From Sinorhizobium fredii USDA 257 (lineage in GTDB: Bacteria; Pseudomonadota; Alphaproteobacteria; Rhizobiales; Rhizobiaceae): a stretch of DNA of 64,000 nucleotides. The stretch lies in NCBI RefSeq assembly GCF_000265205.3, contig NC_018000.1, positions 4,836,001-4,900,000 on the forward strand, given 5' to 3'. The translations under genes were made by a program, and so were the position numbers. Shown here one piece after another: positions 1 through 7,972 of this stretch. The notes below the pieces were generated by a model that had not been told where the DNA came from, searched no databases, and worked only from the letters and a program-made list of their open reading frames with translations. Within the stretch, counting starts at the first letter, position 1. The number at the start of each line of letters is the position of its first letter.

Positions 1-381
1 GAGCTTTACGGCAAGACGCTGTCCACCGCGATCGAAGGAGAGGACAACATTCGCGTCCGGCCGAACGCCTTCACGCGTCTCGTGGCCAATCTGGCGTCGA
101 ACGCCTATCGCTATGCCGACGCGGTGCGGATTGAGGCACGCCATACCTCCAAATGGCTGACAATCACCGTCGATGATGATGGTCCCGGCATTCCGGAACA
201 TTCGCGGGAGGATGTCTTCAAGCCTTTCTTCCGACTGGACGAGGCCCGCAATCTCGACAGTTCCGGCACTGGCCTCGGGCTGGCCATTGCTCGCGACATC
301 GCCCGAAGCCACGGCGGCAACGTCACCCTCGGCGACAGCCCGCTCGGCGGGCTGCGGGCCACAGTGCGCGTCCCGACGTGA
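1..381 (+). CDS. sensor histidine kinase, C-terminal part (5' end outside window)
   Basis: Open from base 1 in frame 1; 126 codons are visible before the TGA at 379-381. The visible part is the HATPase_c domain that binds ATP to phosphorylate a kinase histidine. The N box (NLASNAYRYAD, codons 30-40), G1 box (DDGPGIP, about 59-65), F box (FKPFFRLD) and G2 box (GTGLGLAIA, 89-97) are all intact, so the catalytic domain looks active. Sensor, membrane and H-box regions lie upstream of the window, so the signal and cognate regulator cannot be named. The F-box and G2 spacing fits EnvZ/OmpR-class kinases. Confidence 0.9.
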   Translation, partial: ELYGKTLSTAIEGEDNIRVRPNAFTRLVANLASNAYRYADAVRIEARHTSKWLTITVDDDGPGIPEHSREDVFKPFFRLDEARNLDSSGTGLGLAIARDIARSHGGNVTLGDSPLGGLRATVRVPT

Positions 382-394
382 GTTTTCGAAACCG

Positions 395-957
395 CTATCG
401 CGAATAGGTCGAGGTTAGACCACGCCGTTCGTTGAAGCGCCGCCACGCCTCGATCCGGCGCGGATAACGCGTGCGCATGGCATCGAGCGGCGCGAGCAGC
501 CTGCCCTGCCGCCCCAGAGACGTGTCGAGGATTTCGACGATGCGGCGGTTAGGCCAAGGCTTGCGCGTGATGGCCAGGAGCGCCACGAAGGCCTCTTCCT
601 CCCTGCCCGCACCCAGCTGATGCGCGATCAGGCCGTAGGCGAAGGCCGTCGACCGGCTGACGCCGGCGTGGCAATGGACGAGAATCCGGCTGGACCGGTC
701 ATCCGCAACGACTCGCATGACTCCGAAGATCTCCTGGACGCGATCGGGAAAGTGCTGCGTCGCGCCGGCATTTTCCTGGTCGCGAAGCCGCACGACGCGA
801 TGGCTCACCCATCGAGGATCGGCACGTCCCCTTCCGGTAGTTCCGGATCGAGCAGCGAAAGCACATGGCTCGCACGCCATTCCCGCGCTGCCTCCGCCGC
901 CCGCCAAAGGCAGGACACCTTGATGCGCTCCGAAATCGCTTGAGCCTCACCTGTCAT
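395..957 (-). pseudogene. protein tyrosine phosphatase-like protein, interrupted by a one-base frameshift
   Basis: The C-terminal frame carries the cysteine phosphatase signature CX5R (HCHAGVSRS), then a helical C-terminal region. It has no sensible N-terminus of its own. A second minus-strand frame starting with ATG at 957 (MTGEAQAISERIKV...) runs to VPILDG and then hits TGA just before the phosphatase frame begins. Adding one base to the C run at 808-810 (G run in the mRNA) joins them as ...VPILDGVSHRVVRLRDQ..., giving a 187-residue protein with no other interruption. This is either an indel artefact or a genuine recent frameshift. Role: a small dual-specificity-type phosphatase of unknown substrate. 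It converges with the kinase gene before it. Confidence 0.75.
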
Positions 958-963
958 ATCGCA

Positions 964-1308
964 TCACATCAATTTTCGGCCGTTCGGTACCGGCTTGTCG
1001 GTCGCAGCAAGCACGATCGCGCCCTCTTCGTCTGCAAAACCGAGGGTCAGGACTTCGGAGCGAACAGGGCCGATCTGGCGCGGCGGGAAGTTGACCACGC
1101 CCAGCACCTGCCGCCCGATAAGATCCTCCGGCTCGTAGTGCACGGTGATCTGGGCCGATGATTTTTTTATGCCGATCTCGGGGCCGAAATCGATCCTCAG
1201 CTTATAGGCAGGCTTTCGCGCCTCGGGAAAAGCTTCGGCCTCGATGATCGTGCCGACCCGGATATCGACACGTTCGAAATCGGAAAACTCAATGACGTCC
1301 GACATCAC
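964..1308 (-). CDS. CsaA-like tRNA-binding domain protein
   Basis: The 114-residue protein is a single OB-fold tRNA-binding domain like the C-terminus of methionyl-tRNA synthetase ([11 protein letters not shown] near the start, [13 protein letters not shown] in the middle, and a PVPNGRKL tail). The length matches stand-alone CsaA, described in Bacillus as an export-related chaperone that dimerises through this fold. Two ATGs are in tandem at the start (1308 and 1305). It ends 6 bases upstream of the reconstructed phosphatase start at 957 on the same strand, so the two may be cotranscribed. The chaperone role is taken from the family. Confidence 0.85.
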   Translation of the reverse strand: MMSDVIEFSDFERVDIRVGTIIEAEAFPEARKPAYKLRIDFGPEIGIKKSSAQITVHYEPEDLIGRQVLGVVNFPPRQIGPVRSEVLTLGFADEEGAIVLAATDKPVPNGRKLM

Positions 1309-1467
1309 AGTCCCTTTGACAGAATTCTTGGCCCTTTAGATAAGATTTGGCCGCGTCCGGCTTAGCTCAGTTCGAGGGATTTCGGAAGCGCTCACGGAAG
1401 ACAAGGTTACGCCTGCCCCTATGCGCTCGGCTCCCAGTGGGGGGAGAACTGTTCGGCGAGGCAGTCG

Positions 1468-2286
1468 CTAACCGGCCAGTTCCTCGGCGCGCTGGCGCGC
1501 TGCCGCGATGGCCTCGTCGAAGAGCGGCTGCATGCCGTCATCCGCCATCAGGATTGCGAGAGCTGCGGCCGTGGTACCGCCCGGCGACGTGACGTTCTGG
1601 CGCAGGCGTGCGGCGTCGTCGGGGGACTGGTGTAGGAGCTCACCAGCCCCCGCGACGGTTTCCCGAGCGAGCCGCATGGCAAGGTCCGCCTCGAGGCCGA
1701 GCTTTCGCCCAGCCTCCGCCATGCACTCGACGAGATAGAAGACGTAGGCCGGTCCGCTTCCGGAAAGTGCAGTCACTGTATCGATGTCTGCTTCGCTGGC
1801 AACCCATTCGACCGGTCCGCTGACCTTCAAGAGATCATGAACGAGCGCCCGTTGCTTTTCGGTCACGCGGGCGTTGGCAAAAGCGCCGGTCACGCCGCGG
1901 CCGATCATTGCCGGGGTGTTGGGCATGGCGCGCACGATCGCCGCTTTGCCGAGATGGCGCTCGATGAAACCTAGCGTCTTGCCGGCCGCAACGGAAACGA
2001 TCACCGTGTCGGGACCGACGAGCGCCTTCAGCGGCGGGAGCACGGCGTCCATGACCTGCGGCTTGACGGCGAGAAAGATCGCACCCGCCGTTACGCCTTT
2101 GGGCGCAGCCGTCGCATGGGCCACCCCGTTGTCGGCGATCAGTTTCTCCATCGCCGAGGACGGGCCCGGATCGACGACGAGAACATCGCCGCCTCGCACG
2201 CCGCTCTTGATCCATCCGCCGAGCATGGCGCCGCCCATATTGCCGGCACCGACAAGGACGATAGGACCGGAAACGGCGATGCTCAT
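1468..2286 (-). CDS. proC: pyrroline-5-carboxylate reductase
   Basis: Catalyses the last step of proline synthesis, the NAD(P)H-dependent reduction of 1-pyrroline-5-carboxylate in the cytoplasm. The 272-residue product has the N-terminal Rossmann motif VGAGNMGGAMLGGW at about residues 10-23, the VKPQVM segment, and the dimerisation-domain signature SGSGPAYVFYLVECM. An open frame extends further upstream, but it runs into the YbjN gene and is not family-like. ATG 2286 gives the expected N-terminus and lies one base after the YbjN stop codon, implying translational coupling. Intact and of usual family length. Confidence 0.96.
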   Translation of the reverse strand: MSIAVSGPIVLVGAGNMGGAMLGGWIKSGVRGGDVLVVDPGPSSAMEKLIADNGVAHATAAPKGVTAGAIFLAVKPQVMDAVLPPLKALVGPDTVIVSVAAGKTLGFIERHLGKAAIVRAMPNTPAMIGRGVTGAFANARVTEKQRALVHDLLKVSGPVEWVASEADIDTVTALSGSGPAYVFYLVECMAEAGRKLGLEADLAMRLARETVAGAGELLHQSPDDAARLRQNVTSPGGTTAAALAILMADDGMQPLFDEAIAAARQRAEELAG

Positions 2287-2287
2287 C

Positions 2288-2788
2288 TCATGCCTCCCCA
2301 ACGGTCGCAAACAGGACGGTATCGACGGCGCGCTGCGCGTCCATGCCTGACCAGACGACGAACTGGAACGCCTGGAAATAGGTTTCGCAGGCATCGAGCG
2401 CGCTCGACAAAAGCACTTCCACCTGCCGGTTCGTCGGCTCGGCGCCACCGGCAAGCAAGAGAGATTGCCGGAAGATGATGACCTCTTCTTGGCGCCAGAG
2501 GTCGAAATGTCCCATCAGGACCTGGCCGTTGATCTGGGAGAGCAGGCGGATCACCTCATTGACGCGGTTTTCCGGAACCTTGATGTCGAAGGCGCAGGCG
2601 AGATGCAGCGCCTCGAACTCCTCCATCCAGGAAAAGGAAACGTGATAGTCCGCCCACCGGCCTTCGACGGTCATGGCGATCTCGTCTTCGCCGGACCGCT
2701 CGAAGGACCAGTCATTGTTGGCGGCGACAAACTCGATCATATCGACCGGGTTGGATTGGCGCTCGACTTCCATTTCCAAAAGGCTCAT
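2288..2788 (-). CDS. YbjN domain-containing protein
   Basis: 166 residues, acidic, with the YbjN fold pattern: a short helix, SWMEEFEALHLACAFD, VNEVIRLLSQINGQVLMGHFDLW, then a C-terminal helical region. In enterobacteria YbjN affects stress and motility, but its biochemical action is unknown and the alphaproteobacterial members are uncharacterised. It ends one base before proC, so the two form a two-gene operon. The YbjN-proC pairing is common in Rhizobiales as far as I recall. No signal peptide or membrane segment. Confidence 0.85.
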   Translation of the reverse strand: MSLLEMEVERQSNPVDMIEFVAANNDWSFERSGEDEIAMTVEGRWADYHVSFSWMEEFEALHLACAFDIKVPENRVNEVIRLLSQINGQVLMGHFDLWRQEEVIIFRQSLLLAGGAEPTNRQVEVLLSSALDACETYFQAFQFVVWSGMDAQRAVDTVLFATVGEA

Positions 2789-3054
2789 GCATCACCCTAA
2801 AGGCACGGCGCGAGGCGCGCAGGATCACGTTCGCTCGACGCAACGCTGCAAGCCCAACACCGGATACCGACACTATGATTGCTGGACCTGCGGCTATCCT
2901 GGCTTACTTACCCTGCCCGGAGCTTGCGCTGCCCGTTTCGAATCATCATTTAAAATCAGTGTATAACGGCAGAGTCACCCTGCCAGCCCCCGAGCCGAAA
3001 AATTGCAGGGAAGAACTCTCGTCGCCTTAGGATTTTGATTCAGCGCGGATGCTT

Positions 3055-3172
3055 AAACGACTCTGCGATAAGGGTTTTTTGCCAGTGTCCACAGGTGGAA
3101 AACTTTTCAGCTTTCATTAACCCTGACGCCGAAGCAGTGGCGTGACTCAAACCACTGCTTCGAGAGTCGTTT
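3055..3172. other. nested inverted repeats able to form a three-way junction; possible structured RNA
   Basis: Lies in the 490-bp gap 2789-3278, which otherwise holds no recognisable gene. Three helices abut exactly. P1 pairs 3055-3064 with 3163-3172 (10 of 10). P2 pairs 3065-3067 and 3071-3076 with 3119-3124 and 3127-3129. P3 pairs 3130-3140 with 3152-3162 (11 of 11, loop of 11). No base is left unpaired at the junction. The fold works on either strand. No poly-T terminator follows on the plus strand. I do not recognise a known family. Confidence 0.5.
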
Positions 3173-3278
3173 GGCCCCGGAAATCGCCGCATTCCGCAGC
3201 CGCCAGAGCCGCGCTTGCACGCAGCCCGAAGGCAGAATTCCAAATCGTTGCGGTCGGCCGAGGCGACCCCTCGCGTCT

Positions 3279-3566
3279 TTACTTGCCCGTGGTGATGTCG
3301 CCGGTCGCCGGCCCCGACTCGGCGAGGCGCGCTTCCAGCGCCACAATGCGCGCGAGCAGCGCGTCGTTTTCGTCGCGTGCCTTGGCAGCCATCTCCTTGA
3401 CCGCCTCGAACTCCTCGCGCTTCACCACGTCCAGCGAATTCAGCCAGCCTTCGGCTTGCGCGCGAAAGGCAGTTTCGACCTCTTTCCGCACGCCCTGCGC
3501 CGCACCGGCAGCATCCGTCATCAACCTGGCAAGATCATCGAGAATGCGGTTCGCCCCTGTACTCAT
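3279..3566 (-). CDS. BMFP domain-containing protein (UbiK/YqiC family)
   Basis: 95 residues starting at the ATG at 3566; an in-frame upstream extension is not family-like. The first half is amphipathic helix (ILDDLARLMTDAAGAAQGVRKEV), and the second half is a heptad-patterned coiled coil (REEFEAVKEMAAKARDENDALLARIVALEARL), the trimeric arrangement of BMFP/UbiK proteins. Enterobacterial UbiK is an accessory factor for ubiquinone synthesis and has membrane-fusing behaviour. Whether that holds here is inference. Divergent from lgt, so the 182 bp between them should hold both promoters. Confidence 0.82.
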   Translation of the reverse strand: MSTGANRILDDLARLMTDAAGAAQGVRKEVETAFRAQAEGWLNSLDVVKREEFEAVKEMAAKARDENDALLARIVALEARLAESGPATGDITTGK

Positions 3567-3748
3567 CGTCTTTGTCTCCGTTTCGCTCGCACCACATCCG
3601 CGAGCCTTGTCGTTTTCAGGTAGGGTCGTCGGGGCAAGGATGCAAGGAAAATAGGACCGTATGACATGAAGAGCGTACAGCGGCTTGACCCCGCTTGTTT
3701 CGGTCGTCATGTTCCGCCCGACTGATCGACCAGGCATGAGAGAAGACC

Positions 3749-4594
3749 TTGGAAACACTTGTTACCCGCCTTGCCATTCTCCCCTTCCCCGAAATCGATC
3801 CGGTGATCTTCACCATCGGGCCGCTCGCCGTGCACTGGTATGGCCTCGCCTATGTCGCCGGCATCCTGCTCGGCTGGTTCTACGCCCGGCGCATAGCCCA
3901 GAATTCTTCGCTTTGGCGCAACGATACGCCCCCTCTCAATATGGCGCAGCTCGATGATTTCCTGCTCTGGGCGGCCGGCGGTATCGTGCTTGGCGGGCGC
4001 CTCGGCTACATTCTTTTTTACGATCTCGGCTCGGTGCTGCAAAACCCGATCCGCGCCGTCGAGATCTGGAACGGCGGCATGTCCTTCCATGGCGGCCTTC
4101 TGGGCACCACGCTCGCGATCGTCCTGTTTGCCCGCAGAAATGCCATCCCCATCTGGAGCATGCTCGATGTCGTGGCGGCCGTCGTGCCGATCGGCCTCTT
4201 CTTCGGCCGCATCGCCAATTTCATCAACGGCGAGCTCTGGGGGCGGCTATCTTCCATGCCCTGGGCGGTCGTCTTCCCGACCGGCGGACCGTTTCCGCGC
4301 CACCCGAGCCAGCTTTACGAGGCCTTTCTCGAGGGCGTTCTGCTTCTCATTGTGCTTGCCTATCTCGTCTATCGCCGCAAAGCCCTGAAGGCGCCCGGCC
4401 TCGTCACCGGCATCTTTGTCTGCGGTTATGCCGCGAGCCGCATTTTCGTCGAATTCTTCCGCGAACCGGACGCGCAGATCGGCTATCTTGCCGGCGGTTG
4501 GCTGACCATGGGCATGGTGCTTTCGCTGCCGATGGCTCTGGCCGGAATTTGGGCCATGGCGCGGGCGCGCAAGGCGGCCGCCGCCGCGGCATAA
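3749..4594 (+). CDS. lgt: prolipoprotein diacylglyceryl transferase
   Basis: Inner-membrane enzyme that transfers diacylglycerol from phosphatidylglycerol to the lipobox cysteine of prolipoproteins. The 281-residue protein has about seven hydrophobic helices, the SFHGGLLG motif, the [14 protein letters not shown] signature (Lgt box with its essential arginine) and the [12 protein letters not shown] segment. The start is TTG at 3749; the nearby ATG at 3736 is out of frame, and the [20 protein letters not shown]-terminus is family-like. A gap of 12 bases to the methyltransferase gene suggests an operon. The lipoprotein gene at 7973 in the same run of genes is a likely substrate. Confidence 0.96.
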   Translation: METLVTRLAILPFPEIDPVIFTIGPLAVHWYGLAYVAGILLGWFYARRIAQNSSLWRNDTPPLNMAQLDDFLLWAAGGIVLGGRLGYILFYDLGSVLQNPIRAVEIWNGGMSFHGGLLGTTLAIVLFARRNAIPIWSMLDVVAAVVPIGLFFGRIANFINGELWGRLSSMPWAVVFPTGGPFPRHPSQLYEAFLEGVLLLIVLAYLVYRRKALKAPGLVTGIFVCGYAASRIFVEFFREPDAQIGYLAGGWLTMGMVLSLPMALAGIWAMARARKAAAAAA

Positions 4595-4606
4595 CTGGAC
4601 TGATGC

Positions 4607-5710
4607 ATGACGAACCCTCTCGCCGACAAGATCAAGGCGCTGATAAGGACCAACGGGCCGATCAGCGTCACCGATTATTTTTCCCTCTGCCTGGCTGATC
4701 CGCAGTATGGCTACTATCGCGTTCGCGAGCCATTCGGACTGGCCGGCGACTTTACCACCGCGCCGGAGATCAGCCAGCTCTTCGGGGAGATGATCGGCAT
4801 ATTCCTGGTTCACGCCTGGCAGGAGCACGGCTCTCCGACACAGGCGATCATCGCCGAAATCGGCCCGGGCCGCGGCACGATGATGTCGGATGTCCTGCGT
4901 GTCGTCCGTCGCCTGGCGCCCGATCTCTACGCTGCAGCCGACATCCATCTCGTCGAAACCAGCGAAAGGCTGCGCAAGGTGCAGGCCGAAACGCTGACCG
5001 GCCACGAGGGCAAGACCCATTGGCATGGAAGCTTCGACAATTTGCCTCCCGGCTTCCTGCTTCTCGCCGCAAACGAGCTTTTCGACGCGATCCCCATTCG
5101 CCAATTCGTCCGAACCGCGCAAGGGTTTCGCGAACGCATGATCGGCCTCGATGCCGAAGACGAACTGACCTTTGCCGCCGGGGTCGCAGGCATCGATCCT
5201 TCCCTGCTGCCGACGCCGGCGCAATCGGTGGCCGAAGGCACCATCTTCGAGGCCGCTCCCGCGCGCGACGCAGTGATGGCAGCTGTTTGCGAGCGTCTCC
5301 GCGCGAACGGCGGCACCGCGATCCTCATCGACTACGGCCATCTCGCCACCGGCTACGGCGACACGCTGCAGGCCGTCCGCAATCACCAGTACGATCCTCC
5401 GCTTGCCAATCCGGGACGCGCCGATCTCACCAGCCATGTGGACTTCGAGCAACTGGCGCTGCGCGCCAAGGCGGAGGGCCTGCAGGTGAACGGCCTCGCC
5501 CACCAGGGGGACTTCCTCGTCGGGCTCGGCCTTCTGGACCGGGCGGCGGCGCTTGGTCGCGACAAGGACCTGGCGACGCAGGAAGCCATCCGCGACGCCG
5601 TCGAGCGGCTCGCCGGCGCCGGCGCCGGAAGGATGGGCGAACTGTTCAAGGTGCTGGTGGTCAGCAGTCCCGAAGTCGCCTTGGTGCCGTTCAGGAAAAA
5701 GGCGCGCTAG
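4607..5710 (+). CDS. class I SAM-dependent methyltransferase, MidA/NDUFAF7 type (DUF185)
   Basis: 367 residues. Family features include PQYGYYR near the N-terminus, FTTAPEISQLFGEMIG, the SAM-binding loop IAEIGPGRGTMMSDVL and ANELFDAIPIRQF. The C-terminal half contains the conserved ILIDYGH and DLTSHVDFE segments. Mitochondrial NDUFAF7 dimethylates an arginine of a complex I subunit; bacterial members are assumed to act similarly but are not characterised. It follows lgt at 12 bases, a common order in Rhizobiales. Complete, usual length. Confidence 0.9.
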   Translation: MTNPLADKIKALIRTNGPISVTDYFSLCLADPQYGYYRVREPFGLAGDFTTAPEISQLFGEMIGIFLVHAWQEHGSPTQAIIAEIGPGRGTMMSDVLRVVRRLAPDLYAAADIHLVETSERLRKVQAETLTGHEGKTHWHGSFDNLPPGFLLLAANELFDAIPIRQFVRTAQGFRERMIGLDAEDELTFAAGVAGIDPSLLPTPAQSVAEGTIFEAAPARDAVMAAVCERLRANGGTAILIDYGHLATGYGDTLQAVRNHQYDPPLANPGRADLTSHVDFEQLALRAKAEGLQVNGLAHQGDFLVGLGLLDRAAALGRDKDLATQEAIRDAVERLAGAGAGRMGELFKVLVVSSPEVALVPFRKKAR

Positions 5711-5827
5711 CACGCGAGGGACGCAATCTCCGCGCCGGTCCACACCCTTTCCTTGCGGTTCTCGAAAGCGAATGGCCGGCGAGGACAAGGGCGTCGCCTC
5801 GACGTTCCGCGATTGACAGTCCTGGCC

Positions 5828-5850
5828 TGCCGGGCCAACATCGCCCGGCA
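5828..5850. other. perfect 8-bp hairpin between the MidA-type gene and pgeF
   Basis: TGCCGGGC at 5828-5835 pairs with GCCCGGCA at 5843-5850 around a 7-base loop. No T-run follows, so it is not a standard terminator. It may stabilise mRNA ends between the two genes. Confidence 0.4.
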
Positions 5851-5925
5851 AATCAGCCGCAATCATCGGGCCGTGCGCGCCCTCAGGCCAACGAAACCAA
5901 GAAAATTCAAGGGCGAAAACACCGA

Positions 5926-6720
5926 ATGCAGGACGACGCCTCGCTTTCACCCGTGCAGAGCCCGCTCTTCGGCGCCGAGGCGGGGCCGGAGATCGGCCAT
6001 GGCTACTTCACCCGCCAAGGCGGCGTTTCGCAGGGCATCTATCGCGGCCTCAATGTCGGCCTCGGCTCCAATGACGATCGTGAGCGCGTCGCCGAGAACC
6101 GCGCCCGGGTCGCCCGCTGGTTCAATGCCGAGCCGCGACGTCTTGCAACGGTTCATCAGATTCATTCCCCCGATGCGATCATCGTCGACAATGGCTATGA
6201 CGGCACGCGTCCGGATGCCGATGCGCTGGTGACGGCGACGCCGGGTATCGTGCTTGGGGTGCTGTCGGCCGATTGCGGTCCGGTGCTCTTCGCCGACCGC
6301 CAAGCCCGCGTCATCGGCGCCGCCCATGCCGGCTGGAAAGGAGCGCTCGGCGGTGTGCTGGAAAGCACGATCGCCGCGATGGTCTCGCTCGGCGCACGCC
6401 GGGAGCGCATTGTCGCCTGTCTCGGACCATCGATCAGCCGCCAGCATTATGAGGTCGGCCCCGAATTCGTCGAACGTTTCGTGGCCGCCGATGACAGCTA
6501 CGCATCCTTCTTCAGTCCGTCCGGCCGCAACGGCCATGCGATGTTCGACCTGCCCGGGCTGACGGTCCGGCGCCTCATGGACGCCGGTGTGACGGCGGAA
6601 AACCTCGACATCTGCACCTATGCCGATGAGGACCGCTTCTTCTCCTATCGCCGCACCACACACCGGCAGGAGCCCGATTACGGGCGGCAGATATCCGCAA
6701 TTTGCATACGGGAGGCTTGA
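5926..6720 (+). CDS. pgeF: peptidoglycan editing factor / polyphenol oxidase family protein (YfiH)
   Basis: 264 residues from the ATG at 5926; an open frame continues upstream but overlaps the previous gene and is not family-like. Conserved metal and active-site residues are present: the first His in VHQIHS, Cys in LSADCGPVLF and His in AAHAGWKGA, then GPSISRQHYEVGPEF. Family members act on purine nucleosides or as multicopper-like oxidases, and E. coli PgeF (YfiH) prevents L-Ser incorporation into the peptidoglycan stem. Which activity dominates here is unknown. It ends one base before the next ATG, so it is coupled to the M24 gene. Confidence 0.88.
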   Translation: MQDDASLSPVQSPLFGAEAGPEIGHGYFTRQGGVSQGIYRGLNVGLGSNDDRERVAENRARVARWFNAEPRRLATVHQIHSPDAIIVDNGYDGTRPDADALVTATPGIVLGVLSADCGPVLFADRQARVIGAAHAGWKGALGGVLESTIAAMVSLGARRERIVACLGPSISRQHYEVGPEFVERFVAADDSYASFFSPSGRNGHAMFDLPGLTVRRLMDAGVTAENLDICTYADEDRFFSYRRTTHRQEPDYGRQISAICIREA

Positions 6721-6721
6721 G

Positions 6722-7873
6722 ATGGCGCTTCACTTCGCCGAAGAGGAATATGCATCGCGCCTGGCACGGCTCACGGCCAGGATGCAGGAAGAAAGGCTCG
6801 ATGCGATCCTTCTCTTTGCGCAGGAGAGCATGTACTGGCTGACCGGCTACGATACCTTCGGCTATTGCTTCTTCCAGACGCTCGTCGTCAAGCAGGACGG
6901 CTCTATGGTGCTGCTTACCCGATCGGCCGATCTGCGCCAGGCGCGCCACACGTCGAATATCGAGCGCATCGAGATCTGGGTGGATCGCGTCAACGCCGAT
7001 CCGGCCATGGACCTCAAGAACCTCCTGAGCGAGCTCGACCTGCTCGGCTGCCGCATCGGGGTCGAGTACGACACGCATGGCATGACCGGCAAGACTGCGC
7101 GCCTTGTCGACAATCAGCTCTCGACCTTCGGCGAATTGATCGACGCCTCGATGCTGGTGAGCCGCCTGCGCCTCCTCAAGAGCGCGGCGGAGATCACCCA
7201 TGTCGAGAAGGCCGCAAGCCTTGCCGACGATGCGCTCGACGCGGCGTTACCACTGATCCGCCCGGGCGGTAGCGAGGCCGACATCCTCGCCGCCATGCAG
7301 GGCGCCGTCTTTGCCGGCGGCGGCGACTACCCGGCCAATGAATTCATCATCGGTTCCGGCGCCGATGCGCTGCTCTGCCGTTACAAGGCCGGCCGGCGCA
7401 CGCTCGATGCCAATGATCAGCTGACGCTCGAATGGGCGGGCGTCAGCGCCCACTATCACGCGGCAATGATGCGCACGATCGTGATCGGCGAACCGACCAA
7501 TCGCCACCGCGAACTTTACAGCGCCTGCCGCGAGACGATCCAGGCGATCGAAATGGTGCTGAGGCCCGGCAATACCTTCGGCACGGTATTCGACGTCCAT
7601 GCGAGGATCATGGACGAGCGCGGCCTCGCCCGCCATCGGCTGAATGCCTGCGGCTATTCGCTCGGCGCCCGCTTCTCGCCCTCGTGGATGGAGCACCAGA
7701 TGTTCCATGTCGGCAACCCGCAGGAGATCGAGCCCGACATGTCGCTCTTCGTGCACATGATCATCATGGATTCCGACAGCGGAACGGCCATGACGCTCGG
7801 CCAGACCTATCTGACGACCACCGACAGCCCGCGGCCCCTGTCGCGCTATGGCCTGGACTTCATTTCTGCGTAA
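6722..7873 (+). CDS. M24-fold (pita-bread) protein without the metallopeptidase ligands
   Basis: 383 residues. The N-terminal half is a creatinase/prolidase N domain (MYWLTGYDTFGYCFFQTLVV) and the C-terminal half has the M24 fold (ADILAAMQGAVFAGGGDYPANEFIIGSG). The five metal ligands of true methionine/Xaa-Pro peptidases appear replaced: the first Asp by Glu in LEWAG, the second by Ala in HAAMMRT, and the GHG, EPG and final Glu motifs are absent. This is the pattern of metal-independent relatives such as creatinase and ectoine hydrolase DoeA. Likely a C-N hydrolase of a small compound; the substrate is unknown. Start ATG 6722 is coupled to pgeF. Confidence 0.8.
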   Translation: MALHFAEEEYASRLARLTARMQEERLDAILLFAQESMYWLTGYDTFGYCFFQTLVVKQDGSMVLLTRSADLRQARHTSNIERIEIWVDRVNADPAMDLKNLLSELDLLGCRIGVEYDTHGMTGKTARLVDNQLSTFGELIDASMLVSRLRLLKSAAEITHVEKAASLADDALDAALPLIRPGGSEADILAAMQGAVFAGGGDYPANEFIIGSGADALLCRYKAGRRTLDANDQLTLEWAGVSAHYHAAMMRTIVIGEPTNRHRELYSACRETIQAIEMVLRPGNTFGTVFDVHARIMDERGLARHRLNACGYSLGARFSPSWMEHQMFHVGNPQEIEPDMSLFVHMIIMDSDSGTAMTLGQTYLTTTDSPRPLSRYGLDFISA

Positions 7874-7972
7874 GGAAATCGTCCTATGCTTTCCGGTGAG
7901 AAATGAGAGGAAGCGCGGCAGCCGGTCTTCCGGCCGCACGCGCCAACCAGTTCGAGCCAGACGGTGGGAACG

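Noticed and set aside
3083..3103. DnaA-box-like GTGTCCACA and adjacent GTGGAAAAC, suggesting an origin
   Set aside because: Only one or two imperfect boxes, no AT-rich unwinding region and no dnaA, hemE or parAB gene nearby; the bases are explained by the P2 arm of the nested repeats.
4247..5950. 567-codon minus-strand open frame across lgt and the MidA-type gene
   Set aside because: Antisense shadow; low-complexity His/Arg/Asp-rich translation without motifs.
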